A stretch of 64,000 nt of DNA from Xanthocytophaga agilis (GTDB taxonomy: Bacteria > Bacteroidota > Bacteroidia > Cytophagales > 172606-1): positions 62,001 to 126,000 of the forward strand of contig NZ_JASJOU010000009.1 in NCBI RefSeq assembly GCF_030068605.1, written 5' to 3'. A model generated the notes under the pieces. That model saw only the letters and a list, made by a program, of their open reading frames with translations. It was not told where the DNA came from and did not search any database. Shown here one piece after another: positions 32,177 to 41,332 of this stretch; within the stretch, counting starts at the first letter, position 1; every line of letters begins with the position of its first letter. The position numbers were made by a program, and so were the translations under genes.

Positions 32177-34516
32177 TCAGAATTTATAAGAAACTGAGGC
32201 TGCAATATTTCTGGGGTTCATAGGATTATTGTTCAATCCCCACATTTTCTGATCTGTGAGATTATTCAGTTTAAAAGCGAATCTCCATTTAGGCTGATCA
32301 TAAAATACTGTAGCATCTATCAGTGTATAGGCCGGTAGTGTAAGAGAGCCGCCTTCATTATGTGTATATGCTTCACTTACATAATTACCACCAAAACCTG
32401 CCCCCAATCCTTTCGCACCTCCATGAGGCACTTTGTAACTCAACCAAAAGTTTACAAATGTTCCAGGCAACCCTGTGGTAGTACCTTCAGTGCCTTCATC
32501 AGCTTTTATATATTTATACTCATTGGTTCCAAAACCTGCTATAACAGATAAACCTGTAATAGGCTCAGCGATAATATCAACCTCTAACCCTTTGCTTCGC
32601 TGTTTTCCATCCTGAATAGAATATCCTGCACGAGAGGGGTCCTGACGGATTGCATTGGTGACATCAATGTTGTAATAGCTGATTGTAGCACTTAGTTTAT
32701 GAGAGAAGGCATCCATCTTCACACCTACCTCCCACTGATTGCCATTTTGCGGTTTGAAGTTTGTGATGTTTCCATCAGGTTGTCTAACCGGACCGTTATT
32801 CTGAAAACCATTCATATAATTGGCAAATACACTTACCTGATCTTTTACAGGCTGATACACCAGACCAAACTTAGGCGACAATGCAGTTTGAGCATATCCT
32901 CCACTATAGTCAGAGTACATTACGGCAGTTCCTTTGTAGTCATATCTGTCTACCCGCAGACTCAACATAGCCATCAGTTGCTCTGTGATATTTACTACAT
33001 CGGAGATATAAGCACTGTATATATAAGTTTTGGAGGATTGTCTTGCATGGATGAGAGAAGATCTCAGCGTTTTTACTCTATCTAGCGATACAGGGCCATA
33101 CAAACGATGTACATTAATAGTATCGTAAGGCATGCGTGTATTAAAGGCATTATTTACAAATACACTATTGACACTCTTTGAATAATATACATCAGCCCCT
33201 ATCACTATACGGTTGCGAATACCTGCTATTCTGAAATCACCTGTAAAGTTTTGCTGAAACTGCATATCTGTTGTTCCACCCTGTACAGTCTCTACACTTC
33301 TGCTGACAATCGAATCATTTCGCCAGCTATTCCATTGTGCCACAAACTCATCGTCATGATTTGAAGCCGATGAAAATAATGTATTGGACGTCCAGTTACC
33401 TGATAGCCTATAAACAGCCTGAGCATAAAAAACCTCACTGCCGCCACGATTCATCATATCATCAGAATTGAGAGACTGATTGTATCGGATAGGCAGGTCT
33501 TTGATATTTTTAACGGAAACACCTGAGAAATTCTGGATGGGTAATAAGGTCAATGCAGAACGCAATATCTCTGCTTCAAAATTTAATGTAAGTCTGTTGT
33601 CTACTTTGTAGGTTAATGTAGGGGCTACTACAAAACGTCTCTGTCCTCCCCAATCCATGAAACTTCCTTCACTATGAAAAGCTGTATTGAGACGGAACAA
33701 TAATGTTTTTTCTTTATTTAGTGGGGTATTGATATCTGCAGCCAGACGCGTAAGTCCCCAACTGCCTGTCGTAAAGTTTACATTTCCCTGAAATGTTTCC
33801 AGGGGACGTTTTGTAACGAGGTTTGTAAGTCCCCCAAAGGAAATCAGGCTGGAACCAAACAATGTACCGGATGGCCCTTTGATTGCTTCTGTACGTTCAA
33901 CAGTTACAGGGTCTATTCCATTGTACTGTTGAGCGGCAAGTCCGTTTCGCATACGGGCACCTGTCCAGAAACCCCGAATAATAGAATACGTAAATCCATT
34001 GCTATATCCACCAAATGCAACAGCGGCTCCGGGTACGTTTCGCAGTGATTGTTTGTAATCTGTAATAACCTGCTCTTCCATTAACTCTTTGGAAACCACA
34101 TTGTACACCTGAGGATTTTCCAGATTCTTAATAGGAAGACGAGATACCAACGAACTTTCTTTGTTAGCGAATTTATTTGTATTGCTGGTAACGATCACTT
34201 CCTGCAGCTGTTCAGCAGATTCTTGCAAACGTATTTCATCTATCTGCGTGGTTTTAGCGGCCTCTACTGTTACTTCTTTTTCTTGCGGAGTAAATCCTAC
34301 AATCGACGTTTGAAGTGTATAGGTACCAGGATTTGCCCGCAATGTATAACTCCCTTTTTCATCCGTTACTGTCCCTATTCTGGTATCTTTCAATACTACC
34401 GTTACAGAAGGAGCAGGTTGCCCTTCTACTGTCTTTACAATACCATGTATAGTTCCTTTTTGAGCGTAAGTTGCCAGGCTGACCAATATCAGCATGCATG
34501 CATACAAATGTTTCAT
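32177..34516 (-). CDS. TonB-dependent siderophore receptor (paralogue)
   Basis: A 779-residue outer-membrane receptor with the same plan as its neighbour: signal peptide to TYA-Q, regulatory beta-sandwich (about 20-105), LQEVIVTS, plug (to about 230; RTEAIKGPSGTLFGSSLISFGGLTNL) and barrel ending SVSYKF. The N-terminal 130 residues are almost the same as in the 29722-32094 protein, while the barrels and extracellular loops have diverged. This fits duplication followed by specialisation to different ferric siderophores. It lies 105 bp downstream of the PepSY gene, with a 23-bp hairpin in the gap. Confidence 0.92.
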   Translation of the reverse strand: MKHLYACMLILVSLATYAQKGTIHGIVKTVEGQPAPSVTVVLKDTRIGTVTDEKGSYTLRANPGTYTLQTSIVGFTPQEKEVTVEAAKTTQIDEIRLQESAEQLQEVIVTSNTNKFANKESSLVSRLPIKNLENPQVYNVVSKELMEEQVITDYKQSLRNVPGAAVAFGGYSNGFTYSIIRGFWTGARMRNGLAAQQYNGIDPVTVERTEAIKGPSGTLFGSSLISFGGLTNLVTKRPLETFQGNVNFTTGSWGLTRLAADINTPLNKEKTLLFRLNTAFHSEGSFMDWGGQRRFVVAPTLTYKVDNRLTLNFEAEILRSALTLLPIQNFSGVSVKNIKDLPIRYNQSLNSDDMMNRGGSEVFYAQAVYRLSGNWTSNTLFSSASNHDDEFVAQWNSWRNDSIVSRSVETVQGGTTDMQFQQNFTGDFRIAGIRNRIVIGADVYYSKSVNSVFVNNAFNTRMPYDTINVHRLYGPVSLDRVKTLRSSLIHARQSSKTYIYSAYISDVVNITEQLMAMLSLRVDRYDYKGTAVMYSDYSGGYAQTALSPKFGLVYQPVKDQVSVFANYMNGFQNNGPVRQPDGNITNFKPQNGNQWEVGVKMDAFSHKLSATISYYNIDVTNAIRQDPSRAGYSIQDGKQRSKGLEVDIIAEPITGLSVIAGFGTNEYKYIKADEGTEGTTTGLPGTFVNFWLSYKVPHGGAKGLGAGFGGNYVSEAYTHNEGGSLTLPAYTLIDATVFYDQPKWRFAFKLNNLTDQKMWGLNNNPMNPRNIAASVSYKF

Positions 34517-34571
34517 TGGTTTGAAGAATAAAATAGATTGAAAATGGATAAAATAGGCAACAGGAGTCCAG

Positions 34572-34594
34572 GGATAGCCTGAAAAAGGCTATCC
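34572..34594 (-). promoter_or_regulatory. Intergenic hairpin before the 32177-34516 receptor
   Basis: GGATAGCCT and AGGCTATCC, perfect 9-bp stem, 5-nt loop, 55 bp upstream of the receptor start and 28 bp past the PepSY stop. No T-run follows on the minus strand. Confidence 0.55.
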
Positions 34595-34621
34595 AATCCG
34601 CACTATCCTGATGCTTTAGGA

Positions 34622-35752
34622 TTAAGGTACCGGGGCAAGTCGACGGGATCGCATCTTTCCAGAACCGGAGGGTTGTTTACTTTTTTTCTTTCGGTTCCAC
34701 CAAATCATAAAGCCTGTTACAGGAAGGCTTGCCCCAAATAAGCCCCCGATAAAAGCAGCAAATTTTCCCAGGAAGCCAAACATCCGGCCTGTATGTAAAT
34801 CATAGTTGGATACACGGATTTTATCAGCAGTTGCATAGTTGGTATGCAGTTCTTCCAATAGTAACTCACCGGAATATTGATCAAATGTCAGGACATTCTG
34901 TTTTCTGATAAACTGATAGGGATATCGCACTACAAAGCGAAATGTACCAACACTGTCTTTGGGCAGTTGAATACTGGCATACGCATACTCTCCATACGAT
35001 TCGGCTATGGTAAAGAGAGAATCGAGAGAGCATTGTTTAGCAACAGGACGATAAGTAGAAGCTACTTTTTTCTTGTATGTCATTTTTGTACCATCCAGTT
35101 TATAAATAGTGGCAGGCACACTATCAAACACCCAGAAAATTCCAGTCCAGGCAATAGGCAGTAAAATCCACACCATATAGAATCCCCAGACATTATGCAG
35201 ATCATAGTTGATGCGTTTCCAGGAAGCTGACCATTTCATTTTAAAGGCTGACTTCAACTGATTTCGTTTGGATGGGAACCACAGATAGAGTCCGGAAAGG
35301 AGCATAATCATAAAGATCAGCACATTCCATTTAATGATCTCTTCTCCTACTTCACCCAGCAACAGATTCAGATGTATCTGTAATACCAGAGCCATAAAAT
35401 CCTGGTGCAATGCATAGTTACCTAACACCTCGCCTGAAAACGGGTTGATATAAATAATACCCCGCTTATTGGTATAGACCATCGCAGACGCATTAACCGG
35501 ATTGTTTCGTAAACGCACCTGAGCAAGCTTTTCTTTCGGATAAGCAGTCTTTGCTATTTGTAGTAATCTTTCCGGACTTAGCCGGACTGCATTAGCAGGC
35601 CTGTTCACAAACAACAGGTCATGCTTAGTCCAACTATCATACTCTTCCTGAAACGCATACAATGCTCCGGTAGTGCTTACTATAAACAACACTAGCCCGG
35701 ACGCTAGTCCGAGCCAGAGATGTATCTGACCAAGTATTTTCTTGAGTGTCAT
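34622..35752 (-). CDS. PepSY-associated TM helix domain protein
   Basis: A 376-residue inner-membrane protein with four main hydrophobic helices (about 14-34, 140-160, 190-212, 335-357) and periplasmic PepSY-type regions between them (LLQIAKTAYPKEKLAQVRLRN; FDQYSGELLLEE). The sequence LHTGRMFGFLGKFAAFIGGLFGASLPVTGFMIWWNR near the end is the family hallmark. Such proteins accompany TonB-siderophore receptors in many bacteria, and some (the FpvG kind) help reduce ferric siderophores in the periplasm; that role is an inference here. The C-terminal tail is Lys/Arg-rich and cytoplasmic. It starts 3 bp after the upstream receptor stop, so it is cotranscribed with that gene. Confidence 0.9.
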   Translation of the reverse strand: MTLKKILGQIHLWLGLASGLVLFIVSTTGALYAFQEEYDSWTKHDLLFVNRPANAVRLSPERLLQIAKTAYPKEKLAQVRLRNNPVNASAMVYTNKRGIIYINPFSGEVLGNYALHQDFMALVLQIHLNLLLGEVGEEIIKWNVLIFMIMLLSGLYLWFPSKRNQLKSAFKMKWSASWKRINYDLHNVWGFYMVWILLPIAWTGIFWVFDSVPATIYKLDGTKMTYKKKVASTYRPVAKQCSLDSLFTIAESYGEYAYASIQLPKDSVGTFRFVVRYPYQFIRKQNVLTFDQYSGELLLEELHTNYATADKIRVSNYDLHTGRMFGFLGKFAAFIGGLFGASLPVTGFMIWWNRKKKSKQPSGSGKMRSRRLAPVP

Positions 35753-35755
35753 ATG

Positions 35756-38212
35756 TTAAAATGTATAACCTACTCCTAACAGAAAGCTGCGGGGTGAACC
35801 AGGAAATAACCGGATACGATCATATCCACCTACCCAATGTGTTTTATTAGCCAAGTTATTGGCATTGACTTGAATTCTGAATTTAGCAACCTGATAATAT
35901 AAGGCACCATTAATCAACTCATATCCTGGCAGAATGAAAGGTTCTGCACCAGCAGCCACAATTGATCCCAAACGTTCAGTAACAAAGTTTGCCCCGAATC
36001 CAACACCCAGTCCAGCTAACGGACCATTGGCAATCACATACTTTGTCCATATATTACCCTGATGTTTAGGGGCATTCGGCTTTTGTCTGCCAATCTCTTC
36101 CGGGTTGGCACTTTTGGTAAATGTTGCATCATTATAAGCATAGGATACAGAAAGGCTCCAGTTTTGAGCAATCTGTCCAAGCAGATCTATCTCTACTCCT
36201 TTGGATACCTCCTGTCCTATCTGAGAAAGTAAATCTGGATTAGAAGTATCTCCCGCATTATACAATGCCCCGTTAACTTCTAACTGATAGACAGAAAGAT
36301 TGGCAAGAAACCGTTTGCCAAACCACTCTGTTTTCAAACCAACTTCCTTTAAGTTACTAATTAGCGGATCAAAAGGTCCACCAGCATTAGGAGTAGCAAT
36401 TGTAGTAGCCAGTTGTGGCTGATATCCTTCTACATACGTTGCATACGCATTGATATGATCATTCACTGTATATACAAGGCCTACCCGTGGAATCAAAGCA
36501 GATTGTTTGATTGTTTCTTCAGAAGATAATTTATAATCCAGAATATCTGTGAAATAATCCTGACGCAACCCTAGCAACAACTGAAAGCGTCTGAAACGGA
36601 TCTGATCCTGAATATATACTCCCTGAGAAGAGTAAAGGGTTGGTGCATAATCGGTACGTGAATAAAAGTACTTACTCATATCTGCCAGGTAGTATGGATT
36701 ATCTGCTGTTAAATCCATGTGTGCTACATTGGGCACTGGATTACCCTTAGCATCTAGCAGATAGTTGGACTTCTTCTTCGGATCATAGCTATTAATAGCT
36801 CCTGTATTAGACGCATTCCGATAACCTCTTGCGACAAGCTGAGATCCACCGGCAGCCAGTACTTCCTGAGCATAGTCATAACCTGCTACAACTTTGTGTT
36901 CCAGAGGTCCCGTTCTAAAATCTATATTAAAGTAGCTGGTCAGATTATCATTGTGCCATTTACGGTTGCGGATAAAAACCTGCATCTCTACAAGATTAGG
37001 AATATTTACCCCCGCACTATCTTTTCCATAGGTATTAGCCGAACGATGTTCCAGCAGATCTTCCTCAAAGCCAGCTTTCATATAAGCCATATTAAAGCTT
37101 ACCGCTTTGGAAAAGCGATGATTGAGCGATACTGTTACCAGGTAAGAACTTTCTTTCAGATAGTCGTTGACCCGGCTCAATGATTTGGAGATAGAGGACG
37201 AATAAATATCTCCATCTCCTAATACAGCTTGTCCCCGATCCAAACGACCTTTGGATTGCTGATATACCAGATCAAAATTTACACGAGTATTCTCAGTAGG
37301 AAGGAATGTAAAGGAAGGAGCAACAATAACATTTTTATCAAATTGCAAGTCACGAAATGACTGGGCATCTTCATATCCAAGATTTAAACGATACAACAAC
37401 GTTTTATCCTCATTCATAGGTCCTGTAAAATCAGCTGTTGCACGAAATGTATCAAAGCTGCCCATCTGAAAGTTCAATGATTGCCGTTTTTCAGCAAGAG
37501 GTTTTTTAGTAACCCGGTTTATACTTCCTCCAGGAGAAGTATTTCCATATAAGGCAGAGGCAGGCCCTTTAAGTACTTCAATTCGTTCCAGGTGTGGTGT
37601 AAGCCCTTGTTTCCAGAAGCTGGCAAATGATCGCATTCCATTTACCAATGAACCATAGTTATCATTTCCACTCACCCGATGTCCTCTGATGGTAAGATCA
37701 TTATAGAAAGTAAACTGACTCACCCCACTTATATTTTTTACAGCTTCGTTTACTCTGAAAACTCCCTGATCCTGTAATATCTCCTTAGTCACATAACTTA
37801 CAGACTGAGGAATGTCTTTTATTAACGTTGAAGACTTAGTAGCCACAAATGTAGCGTCATTTTTATAGGTGGTTTCTTTACGACCTGTAATCTCAACCTG
37901 CTGCAATGTCTCAGCAGCTTCATTTAATGCGATAGATAAAGTTACAGTCTCATTATCTTTAACAAGTACAGGTTGCTGGTATACTTCATAGCCTATACTT
38001 GAGACCAATACTGTATAATCCCCAGCTGGTACTGATAGTGTAAATGAACCATCTGATTTAGTAGATACACCCATTTTAGTATTTTTTAATGTAACACTGG
38101 CAAGTTCTACAGGTTTCCCTTTCACATCGGACACGGTACCAGACAGTATACCATTCTGAGCAAAAACAATGTGTGCAAATAAGAATAGGCTAAATGTAAA
38201 AATGAATTTCAT
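35756..38212 (-). CDS. TonB-dependent siderophore receptor
   Basis: An 818-residue outer-membrane receptor with signal peptide (1-18, VFA-Q), an N-terminal regulatory beta-sandwich (about 22-105; GTVSDVKGKPVELASVTLKN), a plug domain (130-240; RIEVLKGPASALYGNTSPGGSINRVTKKPL, the TonB-siderophor signature) and a barrel ending LLGVGYTF. It is more distant from the two downstream receptors than they are from each other. The PepSY gene follows within 3 bp, the usual pairing of receptor and inner-membrane partner. A hairpin lies 27 bp upstream. The siderophore is unknown; hydroxamates such as ferrichrome or coprogen are common for this subfamily. Confidence 0.92.
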   Translation of the reverse strand: MKFIFTFSLFLFAHIVFAQNGILSGTVSDVKGKPVELASVTLKNTKMGVSTKSDGSFTLSVPAGDYTVLVSSIGYEVYQQPVLVKDNETVTLSIALNEAAETLQQVEITGRKETTYKNDATFVATKSSTLIKDIPQSVSYVTKEILQDQGVFRVNEAVKNISGVSQFTFYNDLTIRGHRVSGNDNYGSLVNGMRSFASFWKQGLTPHLERIEVLKGPASALYGNTSPGGSINRVTKKPLAEKRQSLNFQMGSFDTFRATADFTGPMNEDKTLLYRLNLGYEDAQSFRDLQFDKNVIVAPSFTFLPTENTRVNFDLVYQQSKGRLDRGQAVLGDGDIYSSSISKSLSRVNDYLKESSYLVTVSLNHRFSKAVSFNMAYMKAGFEEDLLEHRSANTYGKDSAGVNIPNLVEMQVFIRNRKWHNDNLTSYFNIDFRTGPLEHKVVAGYDYAQEVLAAGGSQLVARGYRNASNTGAINSYDPKKKSNYLLDAKGNPVPNVAHMDLTADNPYYLADMSKYFYSRTDYAPTLYSSQGVYIQDQIRFRRFQLLLGLRQDYFTDILDYKLSSEETIKQSALIPRVGLVYTVNDHINAYATYVEGYQPQLATTIATPNAGGPFDPLISNLKEVGLKTEWFGKRFLANLSVYQLEVNGALYNAGDTSNPDLLSQIGQEVSKGVEIDLLGQIAQNWSLSVSYAYNDATFTKSANPEEIGRQKPNAPKHQGNIWTKYVIANGPLAGLGVGFGANFVTERLGSIVAAGAEPFILPGYELINGALYYQVAKFRIQVNANNLANKTHWVGGYDRIRLFPGSPRSFLLGVGYTF

Positions 38213-38238
38213 GTTTTGTGGTTTATTACTTTAGAGAT

Positions 38239-38272
38239 AAGGAACAGACCATCCGGAGATAGTCTGTTCCTT
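38239..38272 (-). promoter_or_regulatory. Intergenic hairpin before the 35756-38212 receptor
   Basis: AAGGAACAGAC (38239-38249) and GTCTGTTCCTT (38262-38272), perfect 11-bp stem, 12-nt loop, starting 27 bp upstream of the receptor ATG. There is no T-run on the minus strand. Confidence 0.6.
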
Positions 38273-38328
38273 TGACAATTTAATGAGTGAGAGGAATACT
38301 AGAGAGCGGCACAGAACTCCACATAGTA

Positions 38329-38667
38329 TTAGTTTAGATTTTTGTTCACATTATGGCGCGTATCAAACCAAAAATTGGTTTGTTCAAGCATGGTATGTAA
38401 TTCTTCGTATTCCTTATGTGAAAACATCAGATAGAAGTGTGGAACTGGCGTTTTCAATCCTACTTCCTTTCCCAGCGAAGTAGGATAACTCAGGCACCAT
38501 CCTCCTATAAATTCACACAGAACCTGCTGGAAAGAGATCAATTCTGCTTCACTGAAAATAAACAGCATATTTTTGTATGCCACATTATAATATCCACAGC
38601 CTTCACAGCGTCCGATATATCCGTTAGGTGCTTGCACCAGCAGTTTTAGTGAATTAGTTTGACACAT
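38329..38667 (-). CDS. DUF6686-like small protein
   Basis: A 112-residue protein with the Cys pattern GRCEGCGYYNVAYKNMLFIFSEAEL near residues 20-45, which could hold a metal or cluster, and a second half containing FYLMFSHKEYEELHTMLEQTNFW. From memory this resembles DUF6686 proteins, small Bacteroidota proteins often found near iron genes. The ATG at 38667 is preferred to an upstream TTG. It lies 48 bp after fur on the same strand and 116 bp before the siderophore receptor, so it belongs to the iron cluster; its role is unknown, and iron sensing or heme handling would be a guess. Confidence 0.7.
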   Translation of the reverse strand: MCQTNSLKLLVQAPNGYIGRCEGCGYYNVAYKNMLFIFSEAELISFQQVLCEFIGGWCLSYPTSLGKEVGLKTPVPHFYLMFSHKEYEELHTMLEQTNFWFDTRHNVNKNLN

Positions 38668-38715
38668 AAGCAATTACATTTAATTTTAATTAAATCTATT
38701 TCAGATATACTCTTG

Positions 38716-39219
38716 TCATTCCTTTGCTTTGTTCTGAGCCAGAAGTATATCTACCAATCTGTGCGGACAATTTTCCTGAATACAATGCCCATACAGTAAT
38801 AAGTCATGTTGATGAATATCAAAATGAAGTACATTGCCCACCATATTCTGAATAAGCTGCACCCGAGGATCACAGAATTCAGTAAGTTTGTGGCAATCCA
38901 GACATACCAGATGATCATGTTGGCGAGATCCTATCGATTTTTCGTATACAGTGAGGTGATTGCCAAACTGATGCTTTCGAACCAATCCCGATGTTACCAG
39001 CAGATCAAGTGTATTATACACAGTGCTTTTACTAACCCGAAACTTCTTCTCTATTAATAATTGATATAGATCATCAACTGTAAGATGTTTGTCACTAACA
39101 TAAATCTCTTCCAGAATCTTATATCTTTCCTGAGTTTTGCGTTGCTGCTGGCTTTCCAGATATTGAGTAAAAATATCTTTGATCTCCAGTAGTCTTTTTT
39201 TCAGTAAGGGCTGATCCAT
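38716..39219 (-). CDS. fur: Fur family transcriptional regulator
   Basis: A 167-residue Fur/PerR-type repressor. The winged helix is at about 35-95 (HLTVDDLYQLLIEKKFRVSKSTVYNTLDLLVTSGLVRK). The dimerisation domain has RQHDHLVCLDCHKLTEFCDP with the CxxC structural zinc pair, and HCIQENCPH near the C-terminus as a second Cys pair. Being inside the heme/siderophore cluster and cotranscribed with it, it most likely represses the cluster when iron is ample, including its own gene. Fur versus PerR cannot be decided from sequence alone, and a second Fur elsewhere is possible. It follows the HemS-type gene by 84 bp, with a hairpin in that gap. Confidence 0.92.
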   Translation of the reverse strand: MDQPLLKKRLLEIKDIFTQYLESQQQRKTQERYKILEEIYVSDKHLTVDDLYQLLIEKKFRVSKSTVYNTLDLLVTSGLVRKHQFGNHLTVYEKSIGSRQHDHLVCLDCHKLTEFCDPRVQLIQNMVGNVLHFDIHQHDLLLYGHCIQENCPHRLVDILLAQNKAKE

Positions 39220-39256
39220 AGTGTTGATGAGTCGCAGAGAAAAATTTCAATAGTAC

Positions 39257-39287
39257 AGCCCTTACTGAATTAACAGTAAATAGGGCT
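39257..39287 (-). promoter_or_regulatory. Intergenic hairpin before fur
   Basis: AGCCCTTACTG (39257-39267) pairs with CAGTAAATAGGGCT (39274-39287) with a small bulge. It lies 37 bp upstream of the fur ATG. T-rich sequence follows on the plus strand only, where there is no gene to terminate. Confidence 0.5.
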
Positions 39288-39303
39288 TTTGTCTGTTTTC
39301 CTA

Positions 39304-40329
39304 TCAGGACTGGTAATATTCTACCAGTTGAGTCCATTCTGTTTTTTCGGGAATACCTGGTTTTCTCTTTCCAAAAATGAGAGCAATGTTGTTTCCATCT
39401 TTGTCAAATAATTCCAGACCAGTCACAATGCCATCTTCAGTTGGCTTGCGGGTTACCCATATCTGGTGAATATGATCTTCACGCAAGTGCATATTAAACA
39501 TCGGGTCCAGTACATTAAACCATGGGCCTGTTGGCATCAGGCGTTCAATAGTACCTGTATGAATCTGAATACATCCCTGGCTAGCCACAAAAATCATAAT
39601 AGGCAAACTGCTTTCAGAGGCAGCCTGAAAAATGTTACGTAAACTTTCCAGAGATAGTAAACGGGTGTATCCTTTTGGTGCTAAACGCAATCCCTGTGTA
39701 CGGGATACCTGATATTTTTTCAGTAATCCGAAAAACTGATGAGTATCTGTCATTGCCAGCCAAGCCTGCTGGAATCCTTCAACATCAATGTCTGCATCGG
39801 GCAATTCAGCATCAGGTTCTGGCTTTAGAGAGATTTGCAGTATATCAGACTGTTCTGCATCACGATATTTGTCTATCAGCTGATTATAAGCCTCTATATT
39901 GCTATGTTCAGTCATGTAAATCTTATGCACAGCTTCACCATTTCGGGCAAAAAACTGAAGGCTAAGCCGGTCATTTTCATTCACAGCAAAACCGAATTGC
40001 CATTGCTGCATAAATAAACGCAGGTCGATGTCTTCTCCCAGCACTAAGCCTGTCAGGTCCTTAAAAGACACCTTTTCATACACACCATGCCGTTCATGAA
40101 CACAGGAGTCATTGCGAGTTAATGCCATCACTTGTCCCAGGGTCGGCACCTCTTTCATTAAGTCTCGAAAATCGCCAGTCAAACGAGTAGCGGTATTGCC
40201 AAGTCCTGTAGCTACAAGTTCGGCTTCGCTAACATTCAACTGTTTGGCAGCATCACGAATCCGTACTTTAGGATTTTCATTTTTAAAACTTTCATATCGA
40301 TCTCTCAGAGATAATTCAGTTGTCAGCAT
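39304..40329 (-). CDS. hemS: HemS/ChuS-type hemin-degrading or heme-trafficking factor
   Basis: A 341-residue cytoplasmic protein made of two homologous halves, as in HemS/ChuS/PhuS: first half LRDRYESFKNENPKVRIRDAAKQLNVSEAELVATGLG to about 165, second from about 185. The conserved FFARNGEAVHKIYMT supplies the usual axial-type His region. The family binds heme brought in by HmuTUV and either degrades it (ChuS) or delivers it to heme oxygenase (PhuS). Length is near the normal 340-350. It lies 73 bp after the ABC ATPase gene and before fur. The locus thus pairs a proteobacterial-style HemS-TUV set with a Bacteroidota HmuY. Confidence 0.92.
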   Translation of the reverse strand: MLTTELSLRDRYESFKNENPKVRIRDAAKQLNVSEAELVATGLGNTATRLTGDFRDLMKEVPTLGQVMALTRNDSCVHERHGVYEKVSFKDLTGLVLGEDIDLRLFMQQWQFGFAVNENDRLSLQFFARNGEAVHKIYMTEHSNIEAYNQLIDKYRDAEQSDILQISLKPEPDAELPDADIDVEGFQQAWLAMTDTHQFFGLLKKYQVSRTQGLRLAPKGYTRLLSLESLRNIFQAASESSLPIMIFVASQGCIQIHTGTIERLMPTGPWFNVLDPMFNMHLREDHIHQIWVTRKPTEDGIVTGLELFDKDGNNIALIFGKRKPGIPEKTEWTQLVEYYQS

Positions 40330-40402
40330 TGATATACAAAGATTAAGATGTATAAATAAATTTCAGGTGATAGTTACTACCTGTTCATATTCTTGATTCA
40401 GT

Positions 40403-41281
40403 TTATAGATAAAAGCCTTGGGATTGTCCATTGGATCTTTCCCATTTTTCTTCCAGCAGTGGTTGTTCAGAAAAAGACCGGCTATGGACAATAAAAGGAT
40501 GAGTATATTCAGGAGGATGAATGATATCTACCGAAATATGGAAAGCAGAAAAAATATTGGCAGGCGTCATTACCTGAACTGGTTTTCCGAAGGCTATTGT
40601 CTTCCCACTGTTAAGAATCAAAACTTGATCTGCATATTGCATAGTCAGATTCAGATCATGCAGAATAGCAATCACACAAAAGTTACGGAGAGTAAGTGTT
40701 CGGATAATCTCCAACAGATTATGCTGATGATACAAATCCAACCCTGTAATTGGCTCATCCAAAAGCAAGTACTTAGGCTGAGGTGCAGGGTGAGGAAGAC
40801 CATATATATCTTCTATATCTGTAAGCTGAGCCAGAACTTTAGCCAGCAATACCCGCTGTTGCTCTCCACCAGAAAGTGTAAGAAATATCCTGTCTCTTAA
40901 ATGGATAATATCTGTCTGTTGTAAAGCATACTCTACAATCTCATGATCTTGTTTGGAAGGGCTGCCATCAAAATGAGGATAACGCCCCATCATGACCAGT
41001 TCAGATACATTAAAGTTAAAAGCCAATGCATTATTCTGTGCCAATACTGCCCGAAAACGAGCTAACTGATTGTTACGAATTGATTTCAGATTCTCACCTC
41101 TCATCTCTACTTTACCAGAATCTGGTGCTAATTCTTTACTCAGAATTTTCAGCAAGGTTGATTTTCCTGCGCCATTTGCTCCGATAATAGCCAGTAATTG
41201 CCCTGTCTCTGCCACAAAGGACACATTCTGTAATAAAGGTCTTCCAGCAATATGGTATCCGACTTTTTCTACATTAATCAT
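40403..41281 (-). CDS. hmuV: Heme ABC transporter ATP-binding protein
   Basis: A 292-residue ABC ATPase of the FecE/HmuV type. Walker A is GANGAGKST (34-42), the Q-loop is AQNNALAFNF, the signature LSGGEQQRV starts at 136, and Walker B is YLLLDEP (171-177). An insertion of about 20 residues between signature and Walker B (TDIEDIYGLPHPAPQPK) is typical of HmuV. It powers heme uptake from periplasm to cytoplasm with HmuU and HmuT. The gene starts 51 bp after the permease stop. Cytoplasmic, membrane-associated. Confidence 0.95.
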   Translation of the reverse strand: MINVEKVGYHIAGRPLLQNVSFVAETGQLLAIIGANGAGKSTLLKILSKELAPDSGKVEMRGENLKSIRNNQLARFRAVLAQNNALAFNFNVSELVMMGRYPHFDGSPSKQDHEIVEYALQQTDIIHLRDRIFLTLSGGEQQRVLLAKVLAQLTDIEDIYGLPHPAPQPKYLLLDEPITGLDLYHQHNLLEIIRTLTLRNFCVIAILHDLNLTMQYADQVLILNSGKTIAFGKPVQVMTPANIFSAFHISVDIIHPPEYTHPFIVHSRSFSEQPLLEEKWERSNGQSQGFYL

Positions 41282-41332
41282 GTGTAAAGCGCATTTAAAA
41301 TAGTTTATTGAAACAGGTAATTAGCTTAAATA

